Of a stretch of 44,438 bases of DNA, positions 34,081 to 41,135 are shown piece by piece (within the stretch, counting starts at the first letter, position 1; every line of letters begins with the position of its first letter). The DNA is from Candidatus Poribacteria bacterium. GTDB lineage: Bacteria > Poribacteria > WGA-4E > WGA-3G. The notes under the pieces are model-generated. The model was given only the letters and a program-made list of their open reading frames with translations. It searched no databases and was not told the DNA's origin. A program made the position numbers and the translations under genes. Location of the stretch: positions 1-44,438 of the forward strand of contig JAJEJA010000113.1 of assembly GCA_022828145.1 (NCBI GenBank), given 5' to 3'.

Positions 34081-34130
34081 AAATGAAGTGTGCTGTCCAA
34101 CATGGCTGCATATTAAAAGGAAAAACAGAA

Positions 34131-35399
34131 ATGGACTTGAATCTTCAACTTACAAATACGACAAAATTACTACTCGGTATCTTAGGTGTCGTCCTTATTA
34201 TCTTGATAGCGACGCAATGGGGACCGGACGTGTATAAATTGGTTTCCAATCCTGAGTTTGAGTCTAAGCAGACGAACCTACAATCTGCTAAAGACTTGGT
34301 AATGGCATCTGAATTGCTCAAACCTATTCAGACAGGACTCTATCAAAAAGTCGGTCTTGCGGATACTAGTGAAGGCACTAACATATTTACGGATGATTTT
34401 CCAGATTCTGTTGTTAGAGAGAAAATCAATGGGATTATTAGAGAGGCTGGCATCCCCCGCAATTATCAATTGAATATAGAACCGGTTCCTGGAAAAAAAT
34501 CTGAACCTCTCACGACGCAAGCCAGACGCAATCTTATTGTCCTTCTTTACCAGAATAAATTAGAAACAGAACGTGAAGTGCTTTCATCTGAATTAGCAGA
34601 TGCAACAGCAGATGAAACATACTCTGAAGAGGATATGATGGATACGTTGATGAACGCATGGTTGGGAGAAGAGGACCTTGAAGAAGCAGAAGAAACAGAA
34701 GAAACAGCGCATCCTAATGAAGCAGATCATGACGGTCAGGACAATGTAGAACAGGAAGGCAACGAAGAGGAAGGGGATGAGTCTACTCACACCCCCGATG
34801 CTGCGGAGAAGGAACAGGTAGAGTCTGAGGATCAGGAAGGTGATACATCAAAATGGGAGTTTGCTTCTCTCCCGGAATCCATACCAAGCTCTATAAGGAT
34901 TGAACTCATAGACCTACTGCTAACGAAGATAGATCAGCATCTTGTGGGTGCTGACACCAAACTTTTTGAAAATGAATATATCAAGCATGAAACTGTTGCT
35001 ACGCCAGGTTTTTTCGGTATAGGTGCCAAAAAAGCTACAGTTACATATAATTTTCGACCAAATAGCGATATCCTATTGAAATTAACAAATCTAATGGATA
35101 ATGATGTGGTAGAACTAAATAGCGATCAACTGACATCGGATCTACTTGTATATCTTGAAAAGATTCAATATCAGATTACCGATCTTACACAGAAGCTGCA
35201 ATTGGCTCCTACCTCTTATTCGCCAGATAGTTATACCATCAAAGTGAAGTTTAAAACCGAATTAGATAAGCTTGTTAAATTAAATCGTTTAATTGAAACG
35301 AAAACAAAGTGGTTGATGGTAAGAGACCTAAAAGTTTCCGCCGATAAAGATAATAAAATAAACGTAGATGTACTTATGATTGCGAGGGTTTATCAATGA
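34131..35399 (+). CDS. GspM/PilO-like inner-membrane protein with acidic linker
   Basis: A 422-residue protein starting at ATG 34131, with AAAAGGA 9 nt upstream; the longer frame from 34071 runs into the repeat. Residues about 11-28 form one membrane helix (TKLLLGILGVVLIILIATQW). A GspM/PilO-like helical segment follows. Then comes a very acidic stretch of about 70 residues (around 180-250), rich in E, D, Q and N. The C-terminal half has an alpha/beta domain (DSYTIKVKFKTELDKLVKLN...). GspM-type proteins dimerise with GspL and are usually near 160-180 residues. This is the longest I would still call GspM-like. Identification rests mainly on position between gspL and gspD. Confidence 0.65.
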   Translation: MDLNLQLTNTTKLLLGILGVVLIILIATQWGPDVYKLVSNPEFESKQTNLQSAKDLVMASELLKPIQTGLYQKVGLADTSEGTNIFTDDFPDSVVREKINGIIREAGIPRNYQLNIEPVPGKKSEPLTTQARRNLIVLLYQNKLETEREVLSSELADATADETYSEEDMMDTLMNAWLGEEDLEEAEETEETAHPNEADHDGQDNVEQEGNEEEGDESTHTPDAAEKEQVESEDQEGDTSKWEFASLPESIPSSIRIELIDLLLTKIDQHLVGADTKLFENEYIKHETVATPGFFGIGAKKATVTYNFRPNSDILLKLTNLMDNDVVELNSDQLTSDLLVYLEKIQYQITDLTQKLQLAPTSYSPDSYTIKVKFKTELDKLVKLNRLIETKTKWLMVRDLKVSADKDNKINVDVLMIARVYQ

Positions 35400-38389
35400 T
35401 GAAAATATGCAAGAAGTTATTTTGCCTGATGTTTGAACAAAAAAACAGAATCTGCTTAGTTGTGCTGATAGGTTTCTGCTTGATAGCTGGATTCCCTGAT
35501 GATGGACATGCACAGAATCAGGGACAGATGGAAGTTACTGAACGGGATGAAGAAACTGGAGAACCGCTTCGGTTCACCTTCAACTTTACAAGTCAAGACC
35601 TGAAAAGGGTGCTTGAATGGCTATCTCAAGAAACCGACCTATCCATTATCGCCAACGAAAGTGATATTTCAGGCAAACCGTTTGCTTTGATAAACCTTAA
35701 TAATGTTACGCTTGATGAAGTGATAGAGAAAATTAAGACCGTTCTTGCACAGTACAACCTTACATTTGTCCGGGTTGATAGTACGTTGCTTGTAACGACC
35801 TTTGAGAATGCAATGACGAAGAGTGTTCCAGTAAAGATCATTGAACCTAATCCAGAATTAGTGGAAATGACGGATGAGATTCAGACCTATATCATCCAAC
35901 TTCAAAACGCTGATGCTACTGAACAAGCAAATGCTATAAAACCTTTGTTGAATAGACAAGCGAATGTTTTTGCGGATGCTACAACAAACGCTTTGGTCAT
36001 AACGGATGTATCCTCAACTGTCCGGAAAGCTGTTACCATATTACAGTTCGCGGATGCGGGAGATCCTTCGCCATTAAAAATCGCTATTATGCCATTAGCG
36101 TATGCAGACGCGACATCAATAGAGAGTACAATGGATAACTTGTTTGATGAAAATGATGATGAGGAAGATATAAAAGCAGGGATTCCAATAGGTGTCAATG
36201 CAGAAGAGATTAAACAGGCGTTGGAGGAAGGATTAGGTATAGATATAGCTGAAGGTTATATTAAGGTGTTTGCAGATGAAAACTCAAACTCTGTTATTAT
36301 AAAAGCTTCTGAGGATAACCTCGTTATTGTTCAAGAAATAATCCGACACCTGGATACCGCACCTGAACTGAGTACAGAAATCAAGACCTATCGGCTTCAG
36401 TATGCTGCAGCAGAGGATGTTGCTACCACGCTTGAAGAACTTATCACGGGTGAAAATATACGTAATGGTAGAAGGTCATTTGATAGGGAAGATATTTTGG
36501 AAATGCTTACGTATAGACGCGATAGAAGAAATCCTGAAAATATCTTCCAAGGCATTGTCGGTCTGGTCAATATAACGAGGGATGATCGTTTAAACTTGGT
36601 CATCGTTTCGTCAGACTCACGTAATTTTACGCTCATAGATAAGATTATCAGCGAATTGGATCAGGAACAGTCCCAACAAGAATATAAGAAGTATCTGCTA
36701 AAAAATGCTAACGCTGAAGGTCTCAAGACCCTTTTAGATGACCTATTTGAAGCGGGGGCTGGTGATGACGAAGATCGTCCGTGGTGGGAAAGAGGTAGAG
36801 GTGATGACTCTTCATCTGAGGGTGGATTTGGTGTCCAAGGTCAAGTGAATATTGTCTTTGAGCCAAGGTTGAATGCACTTATCATCTCAACCGCTAAACA
36901 GAACTTTGAGATGATAGATGGTCTTATTGCAGAGCTTGATGTTAGCATGCCTGAACAGGAATGGGGAACCAAGATATTTCGTCTAAAATATGCTGATGCT
37001 GAAAACGTCGCGAATTTACTCAATTCTCACTATGGTGGAAACACTGGTGGATCAAGTAATCGTTGGGATGATGACTGGTGGTGGATACGTAATCGAGGTG
37101 GGTCGTCTACGCAATCACAAACACAAGGTTCATTGGCAGGAAATGTATCCGCTGAACCATTTGTAAATATAAATGCCGTGATTGTATCAACGGGAACAAA
37201 ACGAAATTTTGACATGATTGAAGAATTCATCAAACAGATTGACATTCCCACCCCGGTGGATCAGGTAGAGATAACCGAGACGATTCGTCTGGAATACGCC
37301 ACTGCAGAAGCAATTGCGACCCTGCTTTCACAGGTGTGGCAAGACCAGGAAGCTGAAGATGAGGGATTCGGTTTTGGCAGATTCTTCAGGGAATCCACTA
37401 CAGCAGACGAACCTACCGACATCAATTCATTGTATGGCAAGGTAACTGTCTATGCTGATCCGGATACGAACTCACTTGTCGTTACAACTCGACGGCGCTA
37501 TATGGAACAGGTAAAAGTCCTCATAAAACAACTCGATTTCGTCAGGGGACAAGTTCGCATAGACATAAAGATCCTTGAAGTAACTCTTGATGAAGCAACA
37601 AAACTGGGTATTGAAGCTACTGTGAGTGAAAGGAGACTGGGAGGACTTGAGCTTGCACCGGATAATCCACTCATTGGAGACGCGAATGCCCAACTCGGTC
37701 TCACACAAGAAATATCTGGTTTTAACTACAGTCTGGTAACCAGAGAATATATGGCTCTTCTTCACACACTAATTCGTGAGAATAAAGTAAAGACATTATC
37801 AACGCCTACAATTACGACTCGTGATAGTCGTCCTGCCACCTGGAGCAGTGGTCGGAGAATTCCATACCTTCAGAGTGTTGACACGAATAGTATCCTTGGT
37901 GATACAGCGACACAACCGCTTTTCAACTATGACTTTATTGATCCTCCCGTTGGTATCAACATTAGTCTTACACCATACATCGCAAAATCTCAAGCTGGAG
38001 AAGATGGGAAGCGGACAATTGGGTTAGATATAACAAACATCAGTGCCAGTAACTTCATTGAGTTCACTGATTTTAATGCACCCATAACCGATGACAATTC
38101 CCTTAGTGTCTATATTGATGTAGAAGATGGACAGCAGTTGATCGTGGGGGGTATTATACGCAAGAAACAGAAACAGGTAGAGAACAAAGTGCCGATACTT
38201 GGCGACATTCCTTTACTCGGAAGACTCTTCAAGAGCACTGAAACAGAAGTGCAAGATACAGAGATCGTTTTCCTTATTACGCCACATATCATTGACATTA
38301 AGAATCCTGCTGATCTTGAAAAGTTGAAAGAGAAAAATGAAGATTGGTTAAAGAACGGTCTGGAAGAATTCAAAAATGCCACGGAATAG
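35396..38389 (+). CDS. gspD: T2SS secretin GspD with six N1-like modules
   Basis: A 997-residue protein. A signal peptide (LVVLIGFCLIAGFPDDGHAQ) is followed by an N0 domain (about 55-130, FNFTSQDLKRVLEWLSQETD). Six N1-like KH-fold modules open near residues 162, 229, 329, 430, 525 and 627, each with a pattern like FRLKYADAENVANLL and ending NALIIST...MIDGLIAELD. The secretin pore starts near 718 (VRIDIKILEVTLDEA) and carries LKTLSTPTITTRDSRPA-type and LIVGGIIRKKQKQVENKVPI, LGDIPLLGRLFK, VFLITPHII. Typical GspD is 600-700 residues with N0-N3. Modules 3-6 have aromatic or glycine-rich inserts (WWERGRG, WDDDWWWIR). It overlaps gspM by 4 bp and is the last gene of the operon. Confidence 0.95.
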   Translation: MMKICKKLFCLMFEQKNRICLVVLIGFCLIAGFPDDGHAQNQGQMEVTERDEETGEPLRFTFNFTSQDLKRVLEWLSQETDLSIIANESDISGKPFALINLNNVTLDEVIEKIKTVLAQYNLTFVRVDSTLLVTTFENAMTKSVPVKIIEPNPELVEMTDEIQTYIIQLQNADATEQANAIKPLLNRQANVFADATTNALVITDVSSTVRKAVTILQFADAGDPSPLKIAIMPLAYADATSIESTMDNLFDENDDEEDIKAGIPIGVNAEEIKQALEEGLGIDIAEGYIKVFADENSNSVIIKASEDNLVIVQEIIRHLDTAPELSTEIKTYRLQYAAAEDVATTLEELITGENIRNGRRSFDREDILEMLTYRRDRRNPENIFQGIVGLVNITRDDRLNLVIVSSDSRNFTLIDKIISELDQEQSQQEYKKYLLKNANAEGLKTLLDDLFEAGAGDDEDRPWWERGRGDDSSSEGGFGVQGQVNIVFEPRLNALIISTAKQNFEMIDGLIAELDVSMPEQEWGTKIFRLKYADAENVANLLNSHYGGNTGGSSNRWDDDWWWIRNRGGSSTQSQTQGSLAGNVSAEPFVNINAVIVSTGTKRNFDMIEEFIKQIDIPTPVDQVEITETIRLEYATAEAIATLLSQVWQDQEAEDEGFGFGRFFRESTTADEPTDINSLYGKVTVYADPDTNSLVVTTRRRYMEQVKVLIKQLDFVRGQVRIDIKILEVTLDEATKLGIEATVSERRLGGLELAPDNPLIGDANAQLGLTQEISGFNYSLVTREYMALLHTLIRENKVKTLSTPTITTRDSRPATWSSGRRIPYLQSVDTNSILGDTATQPLFNYDFIDPPVGINISLTPYIAKSQAGEDGKRTIGLDITNISASNFIEFTDFNAPITDDNSLSVYIDVEDGQQLIVGGIIRKKQKQVENKVPILGDIPLLGRLFKSTETEVQDTEIVFLITPHIIDIKNPADLEKLKEKNEDWLKNGLEEFKNATE

Positions 38390-38455
38390 GTATGAGTTGC
38401 TTTCTCAGACTTTTAACCGAATTAAGGTTGCAAGTAATTCGTAAGCATCGCTCCT

Positions 38456-38483
38456 TTGACAAAAACATTATTCATGATACACT
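38456..38483 (+). promoter_or_regulatory. Promoter of the decayed PIN-domain gene
   Basis: TTGACA (38456-38461) and TACACT (38478-38483) with 16-bp spacing, about 9 nt before the ATA that replaces the expected start codon. It may still transcribe the small partner gene. Confidence 0.55.
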
Positions 38484-38491
38484 ATGCAACA

Positions 38492-38735
38492 ATAAAACCG
38501 AAAGTTTACATCGAGACAACAGTAATCAGTTATTTGGTAGCACGCCCCAGTAGTGATGTGACAGCAACAGCACGACAACAAGCCAGTCGGCAGTTGTGGG
38601 AAGAATATTCCGACAATGGAACTATAGACACATTGTGAATGAAGTCAAGCGGCAGCATATCAACGAAGTTTGTCGTGATGCCGGCTATCAACCTACAACA
38701 CTTTGCACACCCACAGAACTAATTGAGGAGATACA
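38492..38735 (+). pseudogene. PIN-domain toxin-like gene with internal deletion and lost start codon
   Basis: Frame A reads KPKVYIETTVISYLVARPSS then DVTATARQQASRQLWEEYSDN, the N-terminal quarter of a PIN-domain protein. Frame B (shifted) then reads WNYRHIVNEVKRQHINEVCR then DAGYQPTTLCTPTELIEEI, its C-terminal quarter. The junction is at about 38611-38617, so roughly the central half, including most acidic catalytic residues, is missing. The usual start MKPK is here ATA AAA CCG. The promoter remains upstream and the small partner gene follows in the same frame as the tail without an intervening stop. A VapC-like RNase is the known function of the intact family. Confidence 0.72.
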
Positions 38736-38736
38736 A

Positions 38737-38928
38737 ATGAAAGAGAATCTTGATGCACAGATGGATCCTATCCTTGAAGAATGCTATCGAATGAAGGAAG
38801 AGTTCGCTGCAAAATTCAAAACACAAGAAGAACTCTATAATTATTTGCAAGCAGAATCGGTAAAACGTAAAAAAGAGGGGTGGAAATATATCACCCTACC
38901 CGTAACAACACCTCACAAGAAAAATTAA
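38737..38928 (+). CDS. Small partner of the PIN-domain gene, possible antitoxin
   Basis: A 63-residue protein starting at ATG 38737 with GAGGAG six nt before. It is charged and largely helical (DPILEECYRMKEEFAAKFKT; EELYNYLQAESVKRKKEGW) and ends with a KYITLPV strand. Similar small proteins, with a helix pair around a xxxREEFAAxFN motif, often follow PIN genes of this type in repeat-rich genomes (recall, not searched). It is intact although its neighbour is broken. It might be a retained antitoxin or only an associated gene. No DNA-binding motif is visible. Confidence 0.6.
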   Translation: MKENLDAQMDPILEECYRMKEEFAAKFKTQEELYNYLQAESVKRKKEGWKYITLPVTTPHKKN

Positions 38929-39089
38929 CACGGTTGGATCGTGTAAAAGAGTGTGCAACTTCTTATATGAAAACGGTTATGATCTATCGTTCTGAAACAG
39001 ACTTTACGCTGCTAAACTATGAAGATACTTTATCAGGTGAGGATGTCGTACCAGGGTTTTCGTGTCCAGTGGCAGAACTTTTTAAATAG
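38928..39089 (+). pseudogene. C-terminal fragment of a Uma2-family nuclease-like gene
   Basis: The frame reads VMIYRSETDFTLLNYEDTLS then GEDVVPGFSCPVAELFK and a stop. This is the end of the Uma2 (PD-(D/E)XK) family, in which a YRP..D strand, LxGEDVLPGF and CPVAELF are conserved. The N-terminal three quarters with the catalytic residues is absent. Only a degraded stretch (RVKECATSYMKT) remains before it, and then the PIN partner gene. It is an unambiguous remnant, though short. Confidence 0.6.
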
Positions 39090-39100
39090 ATTTTGGAGCT

Positions 39101-39253
39101 TGATTGTGCTTCTTTGTCCAACATTCCTCCTTCATGACCATTCACTGCCCAACAAACATATTGATATAGCTGTAGCACATTCATCCCTGATTGTGCTTCT
39201 TTGTCCAACATTCCTCCTTCATTGCGATTCTCTGCCCAACATACTTATTGATA
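39101..39253 (+). repeat. 66-bp direct repeat, two copies
   Basis: Copies at 39101-39166 and 39188-39253 share TGATTGTGCTTCTTTGTCCA then ACATTCCTCCTTCAT with small changes later, separated by 21 bp. The translated frame across them is low-complexity and repetitive, so I do not call a gene. Confidence 0.8.
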
Positions 39254-39275
39254 GAAAAAGGATTGTCAACGGGCT

Positions 39276-39334
39276 GCACTCCAGCGGAGTGCTATATACC
39301 TAAATAGTAGTAGGCACTCTCCGAGTGCCGTCTC
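39276..39334. repeat. GCACTCC and TAGTAGGCACTC hairpin repeats
   Basis: 39276-39292 is GCACTCC-AGC-GGAGTGC. 39308-39334 is TAGTAGGCACTC then TCCGAGTGCCGTCTC with an internal GGCACTC-TCC-GAGTGCC hairpin. Both belong to the family of the inverted repeat at 34007-34080. The stretch 39090-39382 holds only repeats. Confidence 0.7.
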
Positions 39335-39382
39335 TTATGAAAAAAGGCAACAAAAACTTTACACACACTTACAAACCTTTTT

Positions 39383-39411
39383 TTGACTTAATTTGTCAAA
39401 TTTGATAATAT
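39383..39411 (+). promoter_or_regulatory. Promoter of the secreted-protein gene
   Basis: TTGACT (39383-39388) and TAATAT (39406-39411) with 17-bp spacing. The transcript would have a leader of about 100 nt, beginning just before the hairpin at 39422-39443 and ending at an AGGAGGT ribosome site. Confidence 0.65.
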
Positions 39412-39421
39412 GTCGTAAGGA

Positions 39422-39443
39422 AAAGGACAATACCATGTCCTTT
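39422..39443 (+). promoter_or_regulatory. 5' leader hairpin of the secreted-protein gene
   Basis: AAAGGACA (39422-39429) and TGTCCTTT (39436-39443) pair perfectly around a 6-nt loop, about 10 nt after the -10. A near-5' stem of this kind often protects mRNA from decay. Function here is inferred. Confidence 0.5.
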
Positions 39444-39515
39444 AGTATTTAATTTTTGATTCACTATTAAATAGATCTTATGTCTACATTATTCTTTAGG
39501 AGGTAATTACCAATA

Positions 39516-40382
39516 ATGAAACGTTATTTTTGTATACTAACTGTCATACTTCTCTTAAGTGTGACAACAGTTTTTGCTGGAGATCTGGCAATTTATTCTG
39601 GTCCGTCAAATACAGGTTGGATTTCTGCTGCAGCTGTAGAAGCCAACACGGAACTTGTGATGAACCATGCAGGTGTTAAAGCGCTCTTTAATTCTATACA
39701 GAATTTTGGGGATGGAGATGAAGTAGGAGATGATTCTCCGCTTGCTGAGTGGTGTAAAGCACACACGGGAAACGGACGGCAAGACGTTATACTTCTTGCT
39801 TGTGGTACTACACCCAGCTCACTTTATCCATTTCCGAATACGAAACCCGACGGTTCGAATGTTGAGAACTTTATAGAAACCGGTAATATAGTGATTAATG
39901 TTGCTGACTGGCTCTTCTACATGAGTTATGAAGGTGGTGTGCGAAGTGCTGAGAATGGTCCTGGCGGAGCTCAGAATGTCTTTGACATTCCAGGTTTAGA
40001 CTTTAATGAACGCGGAACGGGACATCAGACACCGACGGACCTTGGCGAGAAATATATTCCATCTCTTAAGGCATTTCGCTCAATTCGGCCTTGGCATGTG
40101 GAACAGTTTGCTAACTCTAATTGGGATCTTGTTATTTTTGCACAGGAAGACGCAAATAATGCTGATCCTGTCGTAGCCGTTAGTAAAGAATCAGGTGAAG
40201 ATGGCAACGGTATGATCGCTGCTATGTGGCAATCTGCTACACCTAATTGGGCTGGTACAGACCCACGCGGCATCGGAGTTGCTGAATTTATTGAGAATTG
40301 GTTATCGGAAAACGCTACTTTAGACGTCCACGCACAGGGTAAACTGTCAACCACGTGGGGACATCTTAAAGTAAATCGTTAA
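39516..40382 (+). CDS. Secreted protein of unknown function
   Basis: A 288-residue protein with a clear signal peptide (MKRYFCILTVILLLSVTTVFA, cleavage probably after A21). The mature part has a strand LAIYSGPSNTGWISAAAVEAN, then QDVILLACGTTPSSLYPFPN, GNIVINVADWLFYMSYEGGV and a late PNWAGTDPRGIGVAEFIENWL. The strand-turn-strand order and repeated glycine turns suggest an alpha/beta domain somewhat like glutamine-amidotransferase/ThuA folds, but I see no catalytic cysteine-histidine pair. No cysteine-rich or cell-wall-binding repeats. It has its own promoter, an AGGAGGT ribosome site and a terminator. It follows the T2SS operon and could be exported by it, which is inference only. Confidence 0.75.
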   Translation: MKRYFCILTVILLLSVTTVFAGDLAIYSGPSNTGWISAAAVEANTELVMNHAGVKALFNSIQNFGDGDEVGDDSPLAEWCKAHTGNGRQDVILLACGTTPSSLYPFPNTKPDGSNVENFIETGNIVINVADWLFYMSYEGGVRSAENGPGGAQNVFDIPGLDFNERGTGHQTPTDLGEKYIPSLKAFRSIRPWHVEQFANSNWDLVIFAQEDANNADPVVAVSKESGEDGNGMIAAMWQSATPNWAGTDPRGIGVAEFIENWLSENATLDVHAQGKLSTTWGHLKVNR

Positions 40383-40399
40383 TCTCAATCTAATAACCT

Positions 40400-40436
40400 A
40401 AAGCGGGTACGGTTATTCTGCTGTTCCCGCTTTTTT
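40400..40436 (+). terminator. Rho-independent terminator of the secreted-protein gene
   Basis: AAAGCGGG (40400-40407) and CCCGCTTT (40426-40433) pair around an 18-nt loop; the T run extends to 40436. It lies 18 bp after the stop codon, directly before the convergent glycosyltransferase. Confidence 0.8.
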
Positions 40437-40441
40437 CATTT

Positions 40442-41113
40442 CTATCGAATATCTTGATATAGTTTTGCGAGTCGTTCCAGAGGATATCCGCAATTATAAA
40501 GAAACGTGATAAACCAGTTTGTTACCGTTGTCCGGATAATGCCTTTTGCCTGCCACCTGCGAGGTGATATGTGGATCCGTGGTTTTATCATCTTTGTTTT
40601 ACCCAGTTTCCGCATATTCTTGGAAAACGCTATCTCCTCCATAATCGGCACATCTGGGAATCCCCCAAGTCGTTCAAAGTTTTTCTTTGACAAGAATATA
40701 CCGCTGTCCCCGTAAAAAATCTTCTGATATTTCCCGCGTAGATTAGCTGTAAACTCAATGATGCGATATAATGGATTATGACCATCGATCTTTTGAAGGA
40801 AGCCGCCACCAACATATCCTGAGGACAATATTCTCTTGACAGCACATAATGCACCTGCTTCAAGCCAGACATCAGCGTGTAAAAAAATAAGAACCGAACC
40901 TGAAGCCGCTTTTGCCCCTGCATTGAGTTGTTTTGCTCTGCCGCGATCAGATTTTACAACCCTACCATACTTTTCAGCAATTTCTATTGAGCCATCAGTG
41001 CTACCACCATCTACGATAATCAATTCATGGTTCTTTAGTTCATTTTGCAGTTTGGCAAGTGTTTCATCCAATATCTTTGCCTCGTCTAATATTGGCATAA
41101 TGACTGTTATCAT
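40442..41113 (-). CDS. TIGR04283-type family 2 glycosyltransferase (arsenosugar-type)
   Basis: A 223-residue GT-A glycosyltransferase. VIMPILDEAKILDETL opens the Rossmann-like fold. Nucleotide-binding LIIVDGGSTDGS is followed by the DxD-equivalent FLHADVWL (H-A-D), GGGFLQKI and the acceptor-side segment GDSGIFLSKKNFERLGGFPD then IMEEIAFSKNMRKLG, and a final RRWQAKGIIRTTVTNWF. This pattern is that of the TIGR04283 family. Its proposed arsenosugar role is from genomic context in other bacteria; no arsenic gene is present here. It lies 22 bp downstream of the triterpene cyclase on the same strand, so the pair may build a glycosylated lipid. Confidence 0.85.
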   Translation of the reverse strand: MITVIMPILDEAKILDETLAKLQNELKNHELIIVDGGSTDGSIEIAEKYGRVVKSDRGRAKQLNAGAKAASGSVLIFLHADVWLEAGALCAVKRILSSGYVGGGFLQKIDGHNPLYRIIEFTANLRGKYQKIFYGDSGIFLSKKNFERLGGFPDVPIMEEIAFSKNMRKLGKTKMIKPRIHISPRRWQAKGIIRTTVTNWFITFLYNCGYPLERLAKLYQDIR

Positions 41114-41135
41114 ACAAAAAAGTCACGTCTGGTGG

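Noticed and set aside
39019..39303. 94-codon frame with two near-identical hydrophobic segments
   Set aside because: The repetition is the 66-bp direct repeat read in frame. No ribosome site, and the start lies inside the Uma2 fragment.
40440..40442. The terminator at 40400-40436 serving the minus-strand glycosyltransferase too
   Set aside because: On the minus strand the stem is followed by AGGTTATT without a T run, so it is called for the plus strand only.
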